From: Sympetrum striolatum
Lineage: Eukaryota > Arthropoda > Insecta > Odonata > Libellulidae
NCBI GenBank assembly: GCA_947579665.1
Contig: OX388350.1
Location: 81,735,152-81,799,151, forward strand
Reading direction: 5' to 3'
DNA: 64,000 nucleotides
Notes under the pieces: generated by a model
The model's database searches: none
What the model saw: the letters and a program-made list of their open reading frames with translations, nothing else
What the model was told of the DNA's origin: nothing
In this document: piece by piece, positions 22,977 through 32,987 of the stretch
Numbering within the stretch: the first letter of the stretch is position 1
Layout of the letters: every line of letters starts with the position of its first letter
Program-made: the position numbers and the translations under genes

Positions 22977-23389
22977 TTAACCCTGAATCGGTATCGCAAC
23001 TGATGTGCATAATCTATTAAATCCATTAGGTTCTTTCCCACAGATATGTAAACATTTCTGGTCTGTTACAGTTCTCTCCGACAAAAGGTCTGCTATTTCT
23101 GTTTCACACAAATTCAAACGGAGAAAAGTATATTCTGTTATCTTATTATTACTAGCAGCGAAATGAAATATGTTTTCATTATAAATATCCTTAATTTTAA
23201 GTAACTGTTTTAAACACTCATCGCCAATGATTTTCTTTACACTAATCAAATTGTCTATTAATAATTCAAGGGAAAGAAATTGAAATAAGAAATTAATTAA
23301 ATACAACTTTTTTCATCTCTGCTCACGAACATTTCCTTAATCTTTTCTTTTCCCAGCAAATGGTCACAACTTTGAATAATTTCATCTAA
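22977..23389 (-). pseudogene. ankyrin-like tail of the NACHT gene, beyond in-frame stops
   Basis: After the TAA at 23390-23392 the same frame continues for another 412 bases, with only one further in-frame TAA near 23307. The reading includes LDEIIQSCDHLLGKEKIKEM, then SLELLIDNLISVKKIIGDEC and IYNENIFHFAASNNKITEY. IFHFAASNNK repeats the ETFHRAASNN at the end of the main frame, so these are probably diverged ankyrin-type repeats. Frame conservation without frameshifts suggests recent stop mutations, base errors, or a true short form with a decaying tail. Confidence 0.5.
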
Positions 23390-25927
23390 TTACGAATTAT
23401 TTGAAGCAGCTCGATGAAATGTTTCCTTTGATAGTGGCACTAATCGATGCGAATATGTGTCCAACGTTTTCTCCAATTCTTCCTGATGATGCTTTCTGGT
23501 CGTAATTATCAATTTAACTGCAGTCTTTTCCTTTAGAATGGAAAGGATTTTAAGAGCACTGTTCACGTATTTCGATGGAATTTTGTCATAACCATCAAAA
23601 AATATGACCATAAAAAAATATGTTTTTTCGCTGTATTTCTTGAAAAGGCGTTTTTCAAAGCCGCCATTCAATCTTAGCATTTGACACAAGTGATCAAAGA
23701 CTTCCTCTACGTTACTGTTTGGATTGAGGTTAGCCAATGAGAGAGGATCCTTCTCATCATTGGAAAACATATTGAAATCGATTCTCCATATCCAAGAATC
23801 GGACCTGTTTTTCCTCACAGTACTGATAAGATTGGACACGACAGTAGATTTGCCACACCCTGCGTTATCAGATATTATGAGAATCCTTTTGATTTCCAGA
23901 AAATCCAATATCTCCTTTTCAGAGAATGACACTTCTTTCGTATGCCTCTTGAATTCATCGCTAGTCAAATTTGAGTTTTTCAGATAAAACACTTTCATCT
24001 CGTGGTGCAGCCAAATAGTAGTTTTTCTTGAGTTTTTTCCTACCAAATCCATAAAAGTTGTGAACTCATTATTTCCAGAAATATATATTGATTTATCTTC
24101 CTGCAATTTATCATCTGATTTCTCCGACCACTGCACCTGAACTTTACTTATCAATCCTTCCTCGAAATCCCTCTTACTGAATCCGGACAAGAAAACAGTA
24201 GTGTCTCGAGGGATATTGTCAAAAAATTCTCCATTCACCGTAGTTGCCGTAAATTCTCTTCCAACGTACGTCTCAGGAACGTAACCCTGTGAATATAGAT
24301 CCCTACCATCATCTACTTCAATTACGTCACCGATTATTTGCATAATTTCATCCTCATTAAAATAATCGGGAAAATCTTCCTTCTCAACGTATACATACTT
24401 CTCCTGTCCTTTAAATAAAAAAAATATGACTTCCAGATTGGATTTGTACTCATATGTCAAATCATCCCACTTATAATTTAAAGCCCTTTTAAAGTTAAAT
24501 TTCTGATCAGTGGACTGGGAGCTTGTAATCATTATTATTTTCATTCCTTTGAAAAGGAATTCACTGAAGTAATCTATGTAATCAAAGTTGAATCTCCAAA
24601 GATTCAATGCCTTCTTGTCCATCACAATTATCAAATAATCCCAAACACTACCTTTCAATGCATTTACTATTTTATCGTTTTCCCTTTCTATGCATTTCCT
24701 CGAGAGGAAGAGCACTTTTTTCTTCAAGAGGTCCCCGTATTTCTCTTTTAATTCGTGGAACACGTGTAAGGTGCACAGTTTTGTGCAGTTTGTCGTTAAC
24801 ACAAAAATCCCTTCTCTCTTCAGTTCCGGATACTCTGGGAACGATGGGAAACCCTCCAAGTATTCACTGAATGGAGGAAATCCTTCTTTTAGTGGTGTTA
24901 TTGTCTTTTCTTTGGGTGATATAAAATCATGCTTCTCCATCAATTCTTCCATTATCCGGTGAGGTTTCGTGTTTACACTTGGATCTGTCCACACTCTGCA
25001 CTTGGGAATGACATTTTTTTCGTAAAAGGAAAGTAGTCTGGACAATTCGGAAGTTTCCATTAGAATCCCTCTCCCAGTTTCTTCGCCGTAGAATCCTATG
25101 ACATATGGTACACGAGCTATTAGCTCACACTCCCACTGCCACTCTTCATAATCTGTGAAAATTGTTTTAATAGACGATTCTAAGTGACAGGAGCGACCCG
25201 CTAATGATTCCACTGCTCTGATGATATTCCAGAAGTCCTGTGTCAACTTGCTCTGTTCCTTTCTATATGGCTTCGCTCCATTTTGAAACATAGTCGTCAT
25301 TGCCAAGTGACAGAGGGACTCCGCCACCACACCGTACACCTTTGCCCTCTTTTCAGTGTCACCGGAAATCAAGTTCTTGGCTCCGATGAAGATTTCCTTG
25401 GAATTAGACAGAGTCAATCCATAGATTTCCATCTCTTCCGCCTCCAGTCGATATAATCTATTTACGTCCTCGGACTCGAAATCGTAAAATATATCGAAAG
25501 CTACAGTTTCCAAGACCATCATTAACAATTTGATGATTTCGGATTCAAAAAAATTCTCATACATGGAAATCACGGCCTTTAAATGTTTTCCATCTAAACC
25601 CTGAGGAGACTGGCTTAAGGAAATTAATCGGAAAATGCAGGATTTGTCAGATTTTTTGTTGGAATGTTTAAGAAGGTGATTTACACGAGTTAGATCTATC
25701 TCCAGATCATATAAGTCATCCATTTCGAATTCATGAATCTTCGCTCCTTTAGAAATAAGATGGGCGGCTATGTCATATCTCTTCTCTGAGAATGCATGAA
25801 AGAGAGCCGAAGTTTCTTCATGTAAGAAGTACTGCTCAGTTGACTGATTCTCTATCAGACGACTCACGAGGTCCACGTCTCCATCCTCAATGGCCTCGTG
25901 CAATTTCCTATACTTCTCGGCGTCCAT
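23390..25927 (-). CDS. ankyrin-repeat NACHT/STAND-type NTPase
   Basis: An 845-residue uninterrupted frame. I chose the ATG at 25927 (MDAEKYRKLHEAIEDGDVDL) over an upstream in-frame ATG at 25990 because the ankyrin-like repeats start at once and a splice-acceptor-like TTTTATTCCAG precedes the frame near 25975. Residues 1-75 look like two ankyrin-type repeats (KLHEAIEDGDVDLVSRLIEN, ALFHAFSEKRYDIAAHLISK). A mixed alpha/beta region lies near 374-470. The NTPase has Walker A GCGKST at 690-695, Walker B-like VIFFDGYDKI with D778 and D781, and a sensor-type IITTR at 809-811. This order fits NACHT-family STAND ATPases, which oligomerise as cytoplasmic switches, often in immunity. The usual winged-helix and long repeat tail are missing or cut by stops. 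The ligand and function are unknown. Confidence 0.7.
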   Translation of the reverse strand: MDAEKYRKLHEAIEDGDVDLVSRLIENQSTEQYFLHEETSALFHAFSEKRYDIAAHLISKGAKIHEFEMDDLYDLEIDLTRVNHLLKHSNKKSDKSCIFRLISLSQSPQGLDGKHLKAVISMYENFFESEIIKLLMMVLETVAFDIFYDFESEDVNRLYRLEAEEMEIYGLTLSNSKEIFIGAKNLISGDTEKRAKVYGVVAESLCHLAMTTMFQNGAKPYRKEQSKLTQDFWNIIRAVESLAGRSCHLESSIKTIFTDYEEWQWECELIARVPYVIGFYGEETGRGILMETSELSRLLSFYEKNVIPKCRVWTDPSVNTKPHRIMEELMEKHDFISPKEKTITPLKEGFPPFSEYLEGFPSFPEYPELKREGIFVLTTNCTKLCTLHVFHELKEKYGDLLKKKVLFLSRKCIERENDKIVNALKGSVWDYLIIVMDKKALNLWRFNFDYIDYFSEFLFKGMKIIMITSSQSTDQKFNFKRALNYKWDDLTYEYKSNLEVIFFLFKGQEKYVYVEKEDFPDYFNEDEIMQIIGDVIEVDDGRDLYSQGYVPETYVGREFTATTVNGEFFDNIPRDTTVFLSGFSKRDFEEGLISKVQVQWSEKSDDKLQEDKSIYISGNNEFTTFMDLVGKNSRKTTIWLHHEMKVFYLKNSNLTSDEFKRHTKEVSFSEKEILDFLEIKRILIISDNAGCGKSTVVSNLISTVRKNRSDSWIWRIDFNMFSNDEKDPLSLANLNPNSNVEEVFDHLCQMLRLNGGFEKRLFKKYSEKTYFFMVIFFDGYDKIPSKYVNSALKILSILKEKTAVKLIITTRKHHQEELEKTLDTYSHRLVPLSKETFHRAASNNS

Positions 25928-26329
25928 CGCAACCACTCCCAACTGCAGGATGTCCACACCACAATGAAATGGCACTGGAATAAAATGCAAGCATTAATAA
26001 ACAGCTGAATTGAACTTAGCAATCAGTTCCATATTTCTAATAAAGAATTACAATAATAAACCAGCAGAAATTCCAGTTTATCTCAATGGGGAAAGTAAAT
26101 TTCGTAAATATCAGTGCAAAAACCTTAATCTTAACTCATTCTTCATAGTTGTTGGTAGATAGCAAATACATGGATATAATTCTTTCGAATCCAATGTACC
26201 AAAAAATTGAAAATATAATATCGTCTACAAGGTCCCAAGATCTCTCACGGTTTTTCAAATTTCAAGTCGATAAATCGGTAAAGTCCTCCAAAGAAACTCT
26301 GCATTCCCCTTTAAATGATTGTGCGTTTT

Positions 26330-28080
26330 CAAATGGTGCATTGGCTTAGAACCAAGGACCATTAGGAAATCGATGCTTTGCGGTAGTGTTCATTTCTGCT
26401 CCTCACATGTCGGGTTATGTATTTCTATTTTTTCGGGAAACGCTTCATAGAAATATTTGTTATCTCCGGCATTCATTTCATCAAAGTGTATTCAAATCAC
26501 CTGGTGCCAACCCAGCACGTTTTGCACGATATGATTACGTATAACGATCTGGTTGGGATACCACTAATTTATTTCAAAGTTTGATGTAGATATCATTACG
26601 GGGACAACGTAAAATAAGTTTCCATTATCCCCGTTTGCAATGCATAGCGAATGAAAAATATAATATAGAAGAATGTAAATGGCGGTCCGGCATCGAACCA
26701 AGGATCATTAGGAAAACCATAAAACTCGTAAATGAAAAAAAATCTCAAATATGGCCGCAATGTATAAAATTGGAGAATTATGCACCCACCTGGCGTGGAA
26801 CTCAAGGTCATTTAATAACAGAAATGAAACTTATTTGATTCAAATTTTGAAGTCGATATCATTCCGGGAAGGTCCAAAATTAAGACTCCATTATCCCCAT
26901 CTGAAATGCTAAGGCTAATGTAAATGGCTCTCAGGGATCGAACCAAGGATGATCAGGGAAACCTAAAACAGCGTATATGATATGTATCTATGATCTTTAT
27001 TTTCATGCCAAGTTTTAAGTTTGTATATTATTGGGAAGGGTTCTAAAAAAATCTTAAAAATCGTAGCTATTTCTTCCTTTAGAGACGCCTGGTGAAGAAC
27101 CCAGGGTAAATTGGCAGATGTAAAAACATTATTAGTTGTTTTCTCTTAATTCTCGTAATGTCTACTCTAAAACGATATTCCACTGCCAAAATAAGAATCT
27201 TCATTCAATTACCTTTCTTTTGATAATTGTCTCGACTTCGTATGACCATTATTTCCAATATAATTCTTCAAATGAAATGAATCTTGTAAACGGTCAAAAC
27301 GAACTTAACGTGCATTTCTTACGTAAAATATTTGCCCTGACCTAGCGTCGAACCAAGGATAAACTTGGACGATGACTTTGTAGTTTTCGTTGGATATTCA
27401 TGGCTTCCAGCGATCTCTCGAATTTCAACTTTCTAATTTACCGGAAAATGCCTCAAAAACTTTCCGAAAATCCCTGCAATGCATCCTAATGTAAAATAAA
27501 TCGGGACTTTTGGGCCTTCTGGAATCGAACCCATGATCCTGAGGTCCAAAATTATTCATTTTTTACCATTTAGCCAATACGTCGTAAATATTTCAAGTAA
27601 AAGGCACTTGTAAAACATAGTTAGAATTTTGATCGCCTATATATAAGTATAACCGGAGAAGCGTCTACATGTAAATGATACGAGTAACCTTTGCTTGCAT
27701 ATTGCAAACATATGTTTAAAGTACTATGCTTTTCAAATACTTAATAAATATCGTAACAAAATTACCATGTATTCCTTCTGTTCGCATGCCTGGCCGTAGA
27801 ACTTCCAACTTATCGGTATATGAATCATAAATATGTTACAGTTCGTGCCATTCGTTTCAAATAGCAGAGACGCCTTCTGTCGAACCCACGACCTTTCGGA
27901 AGATGTGAATACATTAACACCCTGGTAGATAAAAAAACTTATTTAAGTCAAATTTAGAAAATAATATATTACCCGGATGGATCTAAAATATGACTTCGTA
28001 TCCCCATTTGAAATTCATTTGGTAATGTTAATGGTTCTCTGGGAACGAACCAAGGACCATCAGAGAACCGACGAACAAAG
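26330..28080 (-). repeat. higher-order tandem modules with tRNA T-arm-like cores (array 1)
   Basis: Cores resembling TCGAACCAAGGATC recur near 26347, 26693, 26797, 26934, 27104, 27340, 27527, 27877 and 28037, at irregular but often 140-190 bp spacing. On the minus strand each reads like GATCCTTGGTTCGATGCCAG, i.e. a T-arm hairpin with loop TTCGATN. Neighbouring monomers differ, but their order is shared with arrays at 31 kb and, inverted, 50.6 kb. No complete tRNA can be folded. Confidence 0.65.
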
Positions 28081-28538
28081 TATATAATATGAATTTATTT
28101 CAACTCGCTGAGATTATATCTTTGAGGTTCCTCTTCACTGTACATTTTAAATTGTTACGAGAAATATCAAACTTTTGCAGTTTTTCCTGATGGTTTTCCT
28201 CAATGCTTCCGGAGTGATTTAATTGCAATTTAATTAATATATTTCTTGTTTGTTGCTCAATATTAACGATTTAGTGCGTTGGTATCAGGGAAAATGGTTT
28301 CTTAGTTTTCCGAAATTCGTCAAGACGACAAATGTACTGAAATGTGTGCTTATCAAAGGAATGTTGCTTGGCATGAAGCTCAGTCGTAGCTTAGGAAGTC
28401 GTGGTTTAAGTAACTTTTCTCTGCTAAAATTTGATTTAAATGAAGTGATGGCAATTTCAAACATTAGACGCACTCGAATTTAAGTCATCTCCGATTCTAG
28501 AAAAGCTCGAAATCAGCAAATGTTTATAATTGAAAATA
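28081..28538. other. unrecognised stretch
   Basis: No gene or repeat identified. A 77-codon frame here has no motif. Confidence 0.3.
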
Positions 28539-29036
28539 CAGGGTGTCCGAGTTGAACGTATAATATTACAAAATGTAATAACTTGAGAGTTAATTAAGAT
28601 ATTTATTAGCGGTTTGTTTCTAGAAGTATGGTAATAAACCTCGATATGTTCACCATTAGAAAGAAGTCTAAAGCTGTATTTTACCCTCTACAAGTGTTTT
28701 GAAGCATCGCAGGCGTAACATTTGCAATAACTGCAGGAATTCGACAGCGCAGTTGTGGTAGATCACCAATTGGTGTCTGGTGCACTCGATTCTGGATAAA
28801 CACCCACAGAAAAGTGGCCTCATGTCTGGGTTTCAAGGGGCAATCGATGGACTACCAGTCAAACGATCTGGGAACTCATTATCCAAGAAATCAATTGCTG
28901 CATAATGGTGCGCCATCATCAAGCAAACGTAGAAAACATTCTGAGTTACTCGTAGAAGCAAACCGCTAATAAATATCTCAATTACTTCTCAAGTTATCAC
29001 ATTTTATATAATTATATGTTTAACCCGGACAGACTG
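28539..29036 (-). mobile_element. Tc1/mariner-type deletion derivative with long terminal inverted repeats
   Basis: The element is 498 bp, flanked by TA (28537-28538 and 29037-29038). The left end is CAGGGTGTCCGAGTTGAAC and the right end, inverted, is CAGTCTGTCCGGGTTAAAC. The match continues for about 80 bp (for example GATATTTATTAGCGGTTTG on both sides). The minus-strand interior carries transposase remnants: MMAHHYAAIDFLDNEFPDR (compare the DGAPPHYA...FLDxxFPxR block), FLWVFIQNRVHQTPI and LRCRIPAVIANVTPAMLQN. These are the end of a DDE transposase after the second Asp region. The front half is deleted, so the copy is non-autonomous. Confidence 0.8.
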
Positions 29037-30589
29037 TATGTGATACTCCCTTTTTTCTCCCACAAAACCTCCTTAACAATCTACCAACACTCTTCGTATT
29101 CTTTTCATGTATTGTCTAAAACAATTTTCCTTTTTGTCACTGCTATTGTTCTGATTTGAAACATTTATTTATCGATATTTTGCTATTCAGTTGCTGGAAT
29201 TATTCACTCGCAAATACTTTGTGAAAAATATCGTTCATTAGATCTTCTGTTATATAGTTATCATCGATTTAACCATTCTAAGATCTCATTTTCAGAAAGT
29301 GCTCAAAGACTTTATTCAAGCTGTTAAATGAACACCAATCTCCGGTTTTATTTTGACGACTTTAGTCAAATACTATTAATTGTATTTGTCCTTATAAATG
29401 AGATTATTCATGAAAATTGTGAGTGCACAATGAATTCGCTTGTATTGTTTTGTATAGTTACGGACGTTGTAGTTGAAGAGACTTTTCTCTGCTAAACATT
29501 CGCTGCAATAATTCTAGGGAACCCGGGGAAGAACAAGGTACCTAGTTGAAAATACGTTTTAAAAGCAAAAAAGGGTTGATTAGGAAGCTGGAATGTTTTC
29601 TGTGAACACAAGGTAGTTTTATGATTACATAAATGCAAAGATATTATAAGAAAACTTGGGATTAATGTTTTTATTTTATTTATAAGAAAAATATGTCGTT
29701 TTCCCGTTTTACCCCGGCTACAGAATGGGGCGGTAAAGATAAGTAACTACAAAAGCAATTAAAACAAGTGAAATTGAAGAAAAGATAAGGTTACTCTATA
29801 TTTATCTTGTTTTAAGTTGCTATAAAGGTTTTACTACAGTTTTAATTAAATGTATAATTTTTTTTAAGCCTATTCGCTAAATTCAATCTCTAGGACAGCC
29901 TCATCAGCTACTTTTTAGAATCCCAAGGCTCTTACACCAGACGTTGCTTCGGGTTTGCGAACAGACAGAATTGGAGTAGTCTCTTAAGAAATATATCTGA
30001 AATCCATAGTAGCTAACAACGTTGAGGGGTGGTACTACATTCAAGTGAGGGAGGTAAAGTCACTCTTGGAAGAAACGTATACAAACGTTTAAAATAAGAA
30101 AGCAAAGACAATTAAACGTACTTTAAGAATTCACTAACCATATTTTAAATGGAATCAGGTATGAATTTCCTTCCTTGGTTACAAATACCTCAAAAGTTCA
30201 AATTCGATATCAAAAAATCTCACAACGGAAACCTCGCACAGCAACGCTCGAGAAAACCAGGCCAATATGGATGCCGTAGTTGGTAAGTAACATGTTGGTC
30301 TAATTATGCTCATTGCCGCTCATAAGTAAAATCTATTTAACACCGAAAAACGACGAACTTCATTCCGCCCCGTCATCCCCTGCTTACTCAACTTACAATA
30401 AGCTTTTGATATCACCGCTTCGTATGCTGCAGCAGTGTCTTAGAAACATGATTGAAGTGAAATATAATCGTATTGAATGCGTGAATTGATGGTAAAAGAA
30501 TGAATTGATGGAAGACTTACCTTCTGGAGACGATGCTTGAATAGGAAGCACGCTGGAATCCTCGGTAAGAAGTCTCAATTGCCCTTTCG
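29037..30589. other. unrecognised stretch
   Basis: No supported gene or repeat. Composition is ordinary AT-rich intergenic. Confidence 0.3.
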
Positions 30590-30975
30590 GTGAGACGCTG
30601 ATCCGCAAGCAATTGGGGTACAGACGACAATATTTCTCCTGTCAATGAGGACTCTTCTATCACCAACACGCCTTTTATATGGTGCTCGCCGTATCGATGG
30701 ACACCTGCCTTGTTATCTCGCTTCGGAGAATTCATCCAGATAAGCGAGAGAAAGAGCCCTTGATCGTGTTGACGAGTATGTTCGGGTAAAAGTCAATTTT
30801 GTGTGCGTTTCCTAAAATCGCCTCGGATCCGAATTGCGCCATGGCAACGAAGAGAAATGTTAACTACGAACAATATATCGATTTTGCATGTATCAGTTAT
30901 CGTCCATTTCTTGAGCTATGGATGCCGCTCTCATACTCCTAACACGGTCTGCGTCATATTTAACGCAATCCTCTC
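30590..30975. repeat. dispersed repeat shared with 37590-37980
   Basis: Ordered blocks match: GCTGATCCGCAAGCAA with GCTGATCGGCAAGCAA, then AGATAAGCGAGAG, GGATCCGAATT, TAT(C)GAT and AGCTATGG. The repeat is relatively GC-rich. A minus-strand frame (30517-30735) ends at AGAAG|GTAAGT, a perfect-looking splice donor, but the sequence is a repeat, so no exon is called. Confidence 0.55.
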
Positions 30976-31049
30976 GATTCGCTGAACGATATTCTAAGCA
31001 CTAACTAGTATGTAGGACAATGATCAAATACGCATACCGGTCTTACCTG

Positions 31050-31969
31050 TTTGTTATTTCGAGTAAAAGTTGCTTATGGAGTAATTAATGAAGCATATGG
31101 ATGTTACAAATTTCAAGTCGATACAATATCGGGAAGGTCCTCAAAATTAATTCTGTATTCCCCACTTGAAATATATGTTAGAATACGAATTGTGCCCCAG
31201 CGTCGAACCAATGATCATAAGGTAAGAGATAAAGTGTTTATGAAACATTCTTTACTTCGGTTCACATGCCTGGCCATATAATTTCTACATTCCAGGTATA
31301 TTAATCATAATTTATTTGAAAAAGTAGAGTCGCCTAGTGTCGAATCCAAGGCCTTTTGGAGGATGTGAATACATCTAAAGACCTGTTAGGAATAAAACTT
31401 ATTTTATCGAAAGTTTGAATTCGATGTCATGCCGGAAGGAACCTACAATAAGAATCTATTATCTCCATTTGCAATGTACAGTGGAATTTAAGTTGCGCTC
31501 TGGAATCGAACCAAGGATCATTAGGGAAACGATGAGCTGCGTATATAAAATATATATCTCTATTCACATGTCGGGTTTTAAAGTTTCCATATTATCGGGA
31601 AGGGTTTCAAAAAATATAAAAATCTTCGCAATTATTTTAAATAGGTGAAAATTTGGATTAACCTAGCGCCGAACCAATGATAACCATCGGAGATATCTTT
31701 GAAGTTTTCTTTGGAAATATACGGCTTCCAGCGATCCCTCGAATTTCAACAATCTTATTTGCCTGGTAGTGCCTCAAAAAAAATTCTGAAATCCCCATAA
31801 AGACCCCTTTTGGAAAAAATGGGAATCTGGGGCCTTCTGGAATCGAACCCATGATCCTGAGGTTCAAAATTGCATTTTTTAGCGATTACACGCTATACGC
31901 CGTAAAAAGTTCAAGCAAGTGGCGCTTGTGGAACACGGTTGGAATTTTGATCGCCTATAAATGCATGGG
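31050..31969 (-). repeat. T-arm-like module array 2, left part
   Basis: Cores lie near 31199, 31332, 31503, 31662 and 31836, spaced 133-174 bp. Module order is: one with CATGCCTGGCC; one with GGAGGATGTGAATACATC; one with CTCTGGAATCGAACCAAGGA; one with CGGCTTCCAGCGATC; and a terminal one with CCTTCTGGAATCGAACCCAT. Parts of this order are repeated in array 1. The array is interrupted by a hAT-like insertion at 31970 and resumes at 32643. Confidence 0.65.
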
Positions 31970-32642
31970 TAGAGGTGTTTGTTTTTCGCAATAAGCGATA
32001 AAAACAACAAATAACGCGAATTTTTGCCGATTTAGCAAAATAACGCTTATTTAGACAGTTTTAATAAGCAGCACGGATTTTGGTGAATTTCGCTTTATTT
32101 GTCGTTTTAAAAAGAGGAAAATGTAATTTTGGTATGATTTAAATAAATGTACAAGGTAAAATTGTATTATTTAAGTATTTTTTGTCATATTTTTGATCTC
32201 TCATGACATCTTTGCTTACGCGAATTCATCTTTGATCTTTTGCAATAAATTCAGAAAACTTTCTTTCCATTAAATTATCACAAAATCTCGCGAAATTCCA
32301 CGAAGATATATGTTTTGTTTTTCCTAACATATATCGTGTATGTTTTCAATGAAAATATCATTCTTTGTTGATTTGCAGATGTGAAAGCATTTTCCTTAGG
32401 TGTAAGCAGCACAGATTGAAATAAATTTAATTTATTATTTTGTGTAGTTTACAGTTAATAATATTTCCAATGCTTTTAATGTTTATGCTAAAGTGTGCCT
32501 CATATTATTCCTTTGCTTAAATGAGACTGTGAAAATTAGTTACTCCAAATTTAGGAAACATAATAAAAATTATAAAACATCACAATTTGGTTTTCAAATC
32601 AACAAATTTCAGAACAAATAAAAAAATTTTCAAACACCTCTA
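31970..32642. mobile_element. hAT-type miniature element (MITE) inserted in the array
   Basis: The 673-bp element has exact 12-bp ends TAGAGGTGTTTG (31970) and CAAACACCTCTA (ending 32642). It is flanked by 8-bp target copies TGCATGGG and TGTATAGG, which agree at 6 of 8 positions. The flanking array module continues directly across the gap (compare 27640-27680). No transposase sequence is present. TIR length, the TAGxG start and 8-bp duplications fit hAT. Confidence 0.8.
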
Positions 32643-32700
32643 TGTATAGGTATATACGGAGAAACGTCTATATATGATAGATATTTCAGCTAAGGTACTG
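32643..32700 (-). repeat. continuation of module array 2
   Basis: TATATACGGAGAAACGTCTA matches ATAACCGGAGAAGCGTCTAC at about 27650 and, inverted, AGACGCTTCTCCGGATAT at 50617. This shows that the element at 31970-32642 split a pre-existing module. Confidence 0.7.
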
Positions 32701-32987
32701 TTCGGTTCCAGGAAAGTAGATGTAAGATTTGATATGATTTTCGTATTCTCAAATGAAAGTGAAAAGTCGCAAAATTTTGTTTTTATGACACTCGTCCCAA
32801 GCTTCAATGATAAATATTTATTTATATTTGCATTGGAAATAGCTGCTAATAGGTATTGCATTCCACCCATCTGAGAAATCTTTCTATCAAATTGATATAC
32901 GAATGGTAGTGATATTATATGCGAGGCGTCTATTCCATAATAATGCGCAATTTTCATAGTTTTGCATTTTATTGTTCGTGACTGCAA

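Noticed and set aside
26330..28080. CRISPR-like array
   Set aside because: Cores are T-arm-like and diverged, spacing is irregular, the genome is eukaryotic and no cas genes are present.
30517..30735. Minus-strand exon ending at a perfect GTAAGT donor
   Set aside because: The segment is a dispersed repeat shared with 37.6-38.0 kb, and the protein has no recognisable motif.
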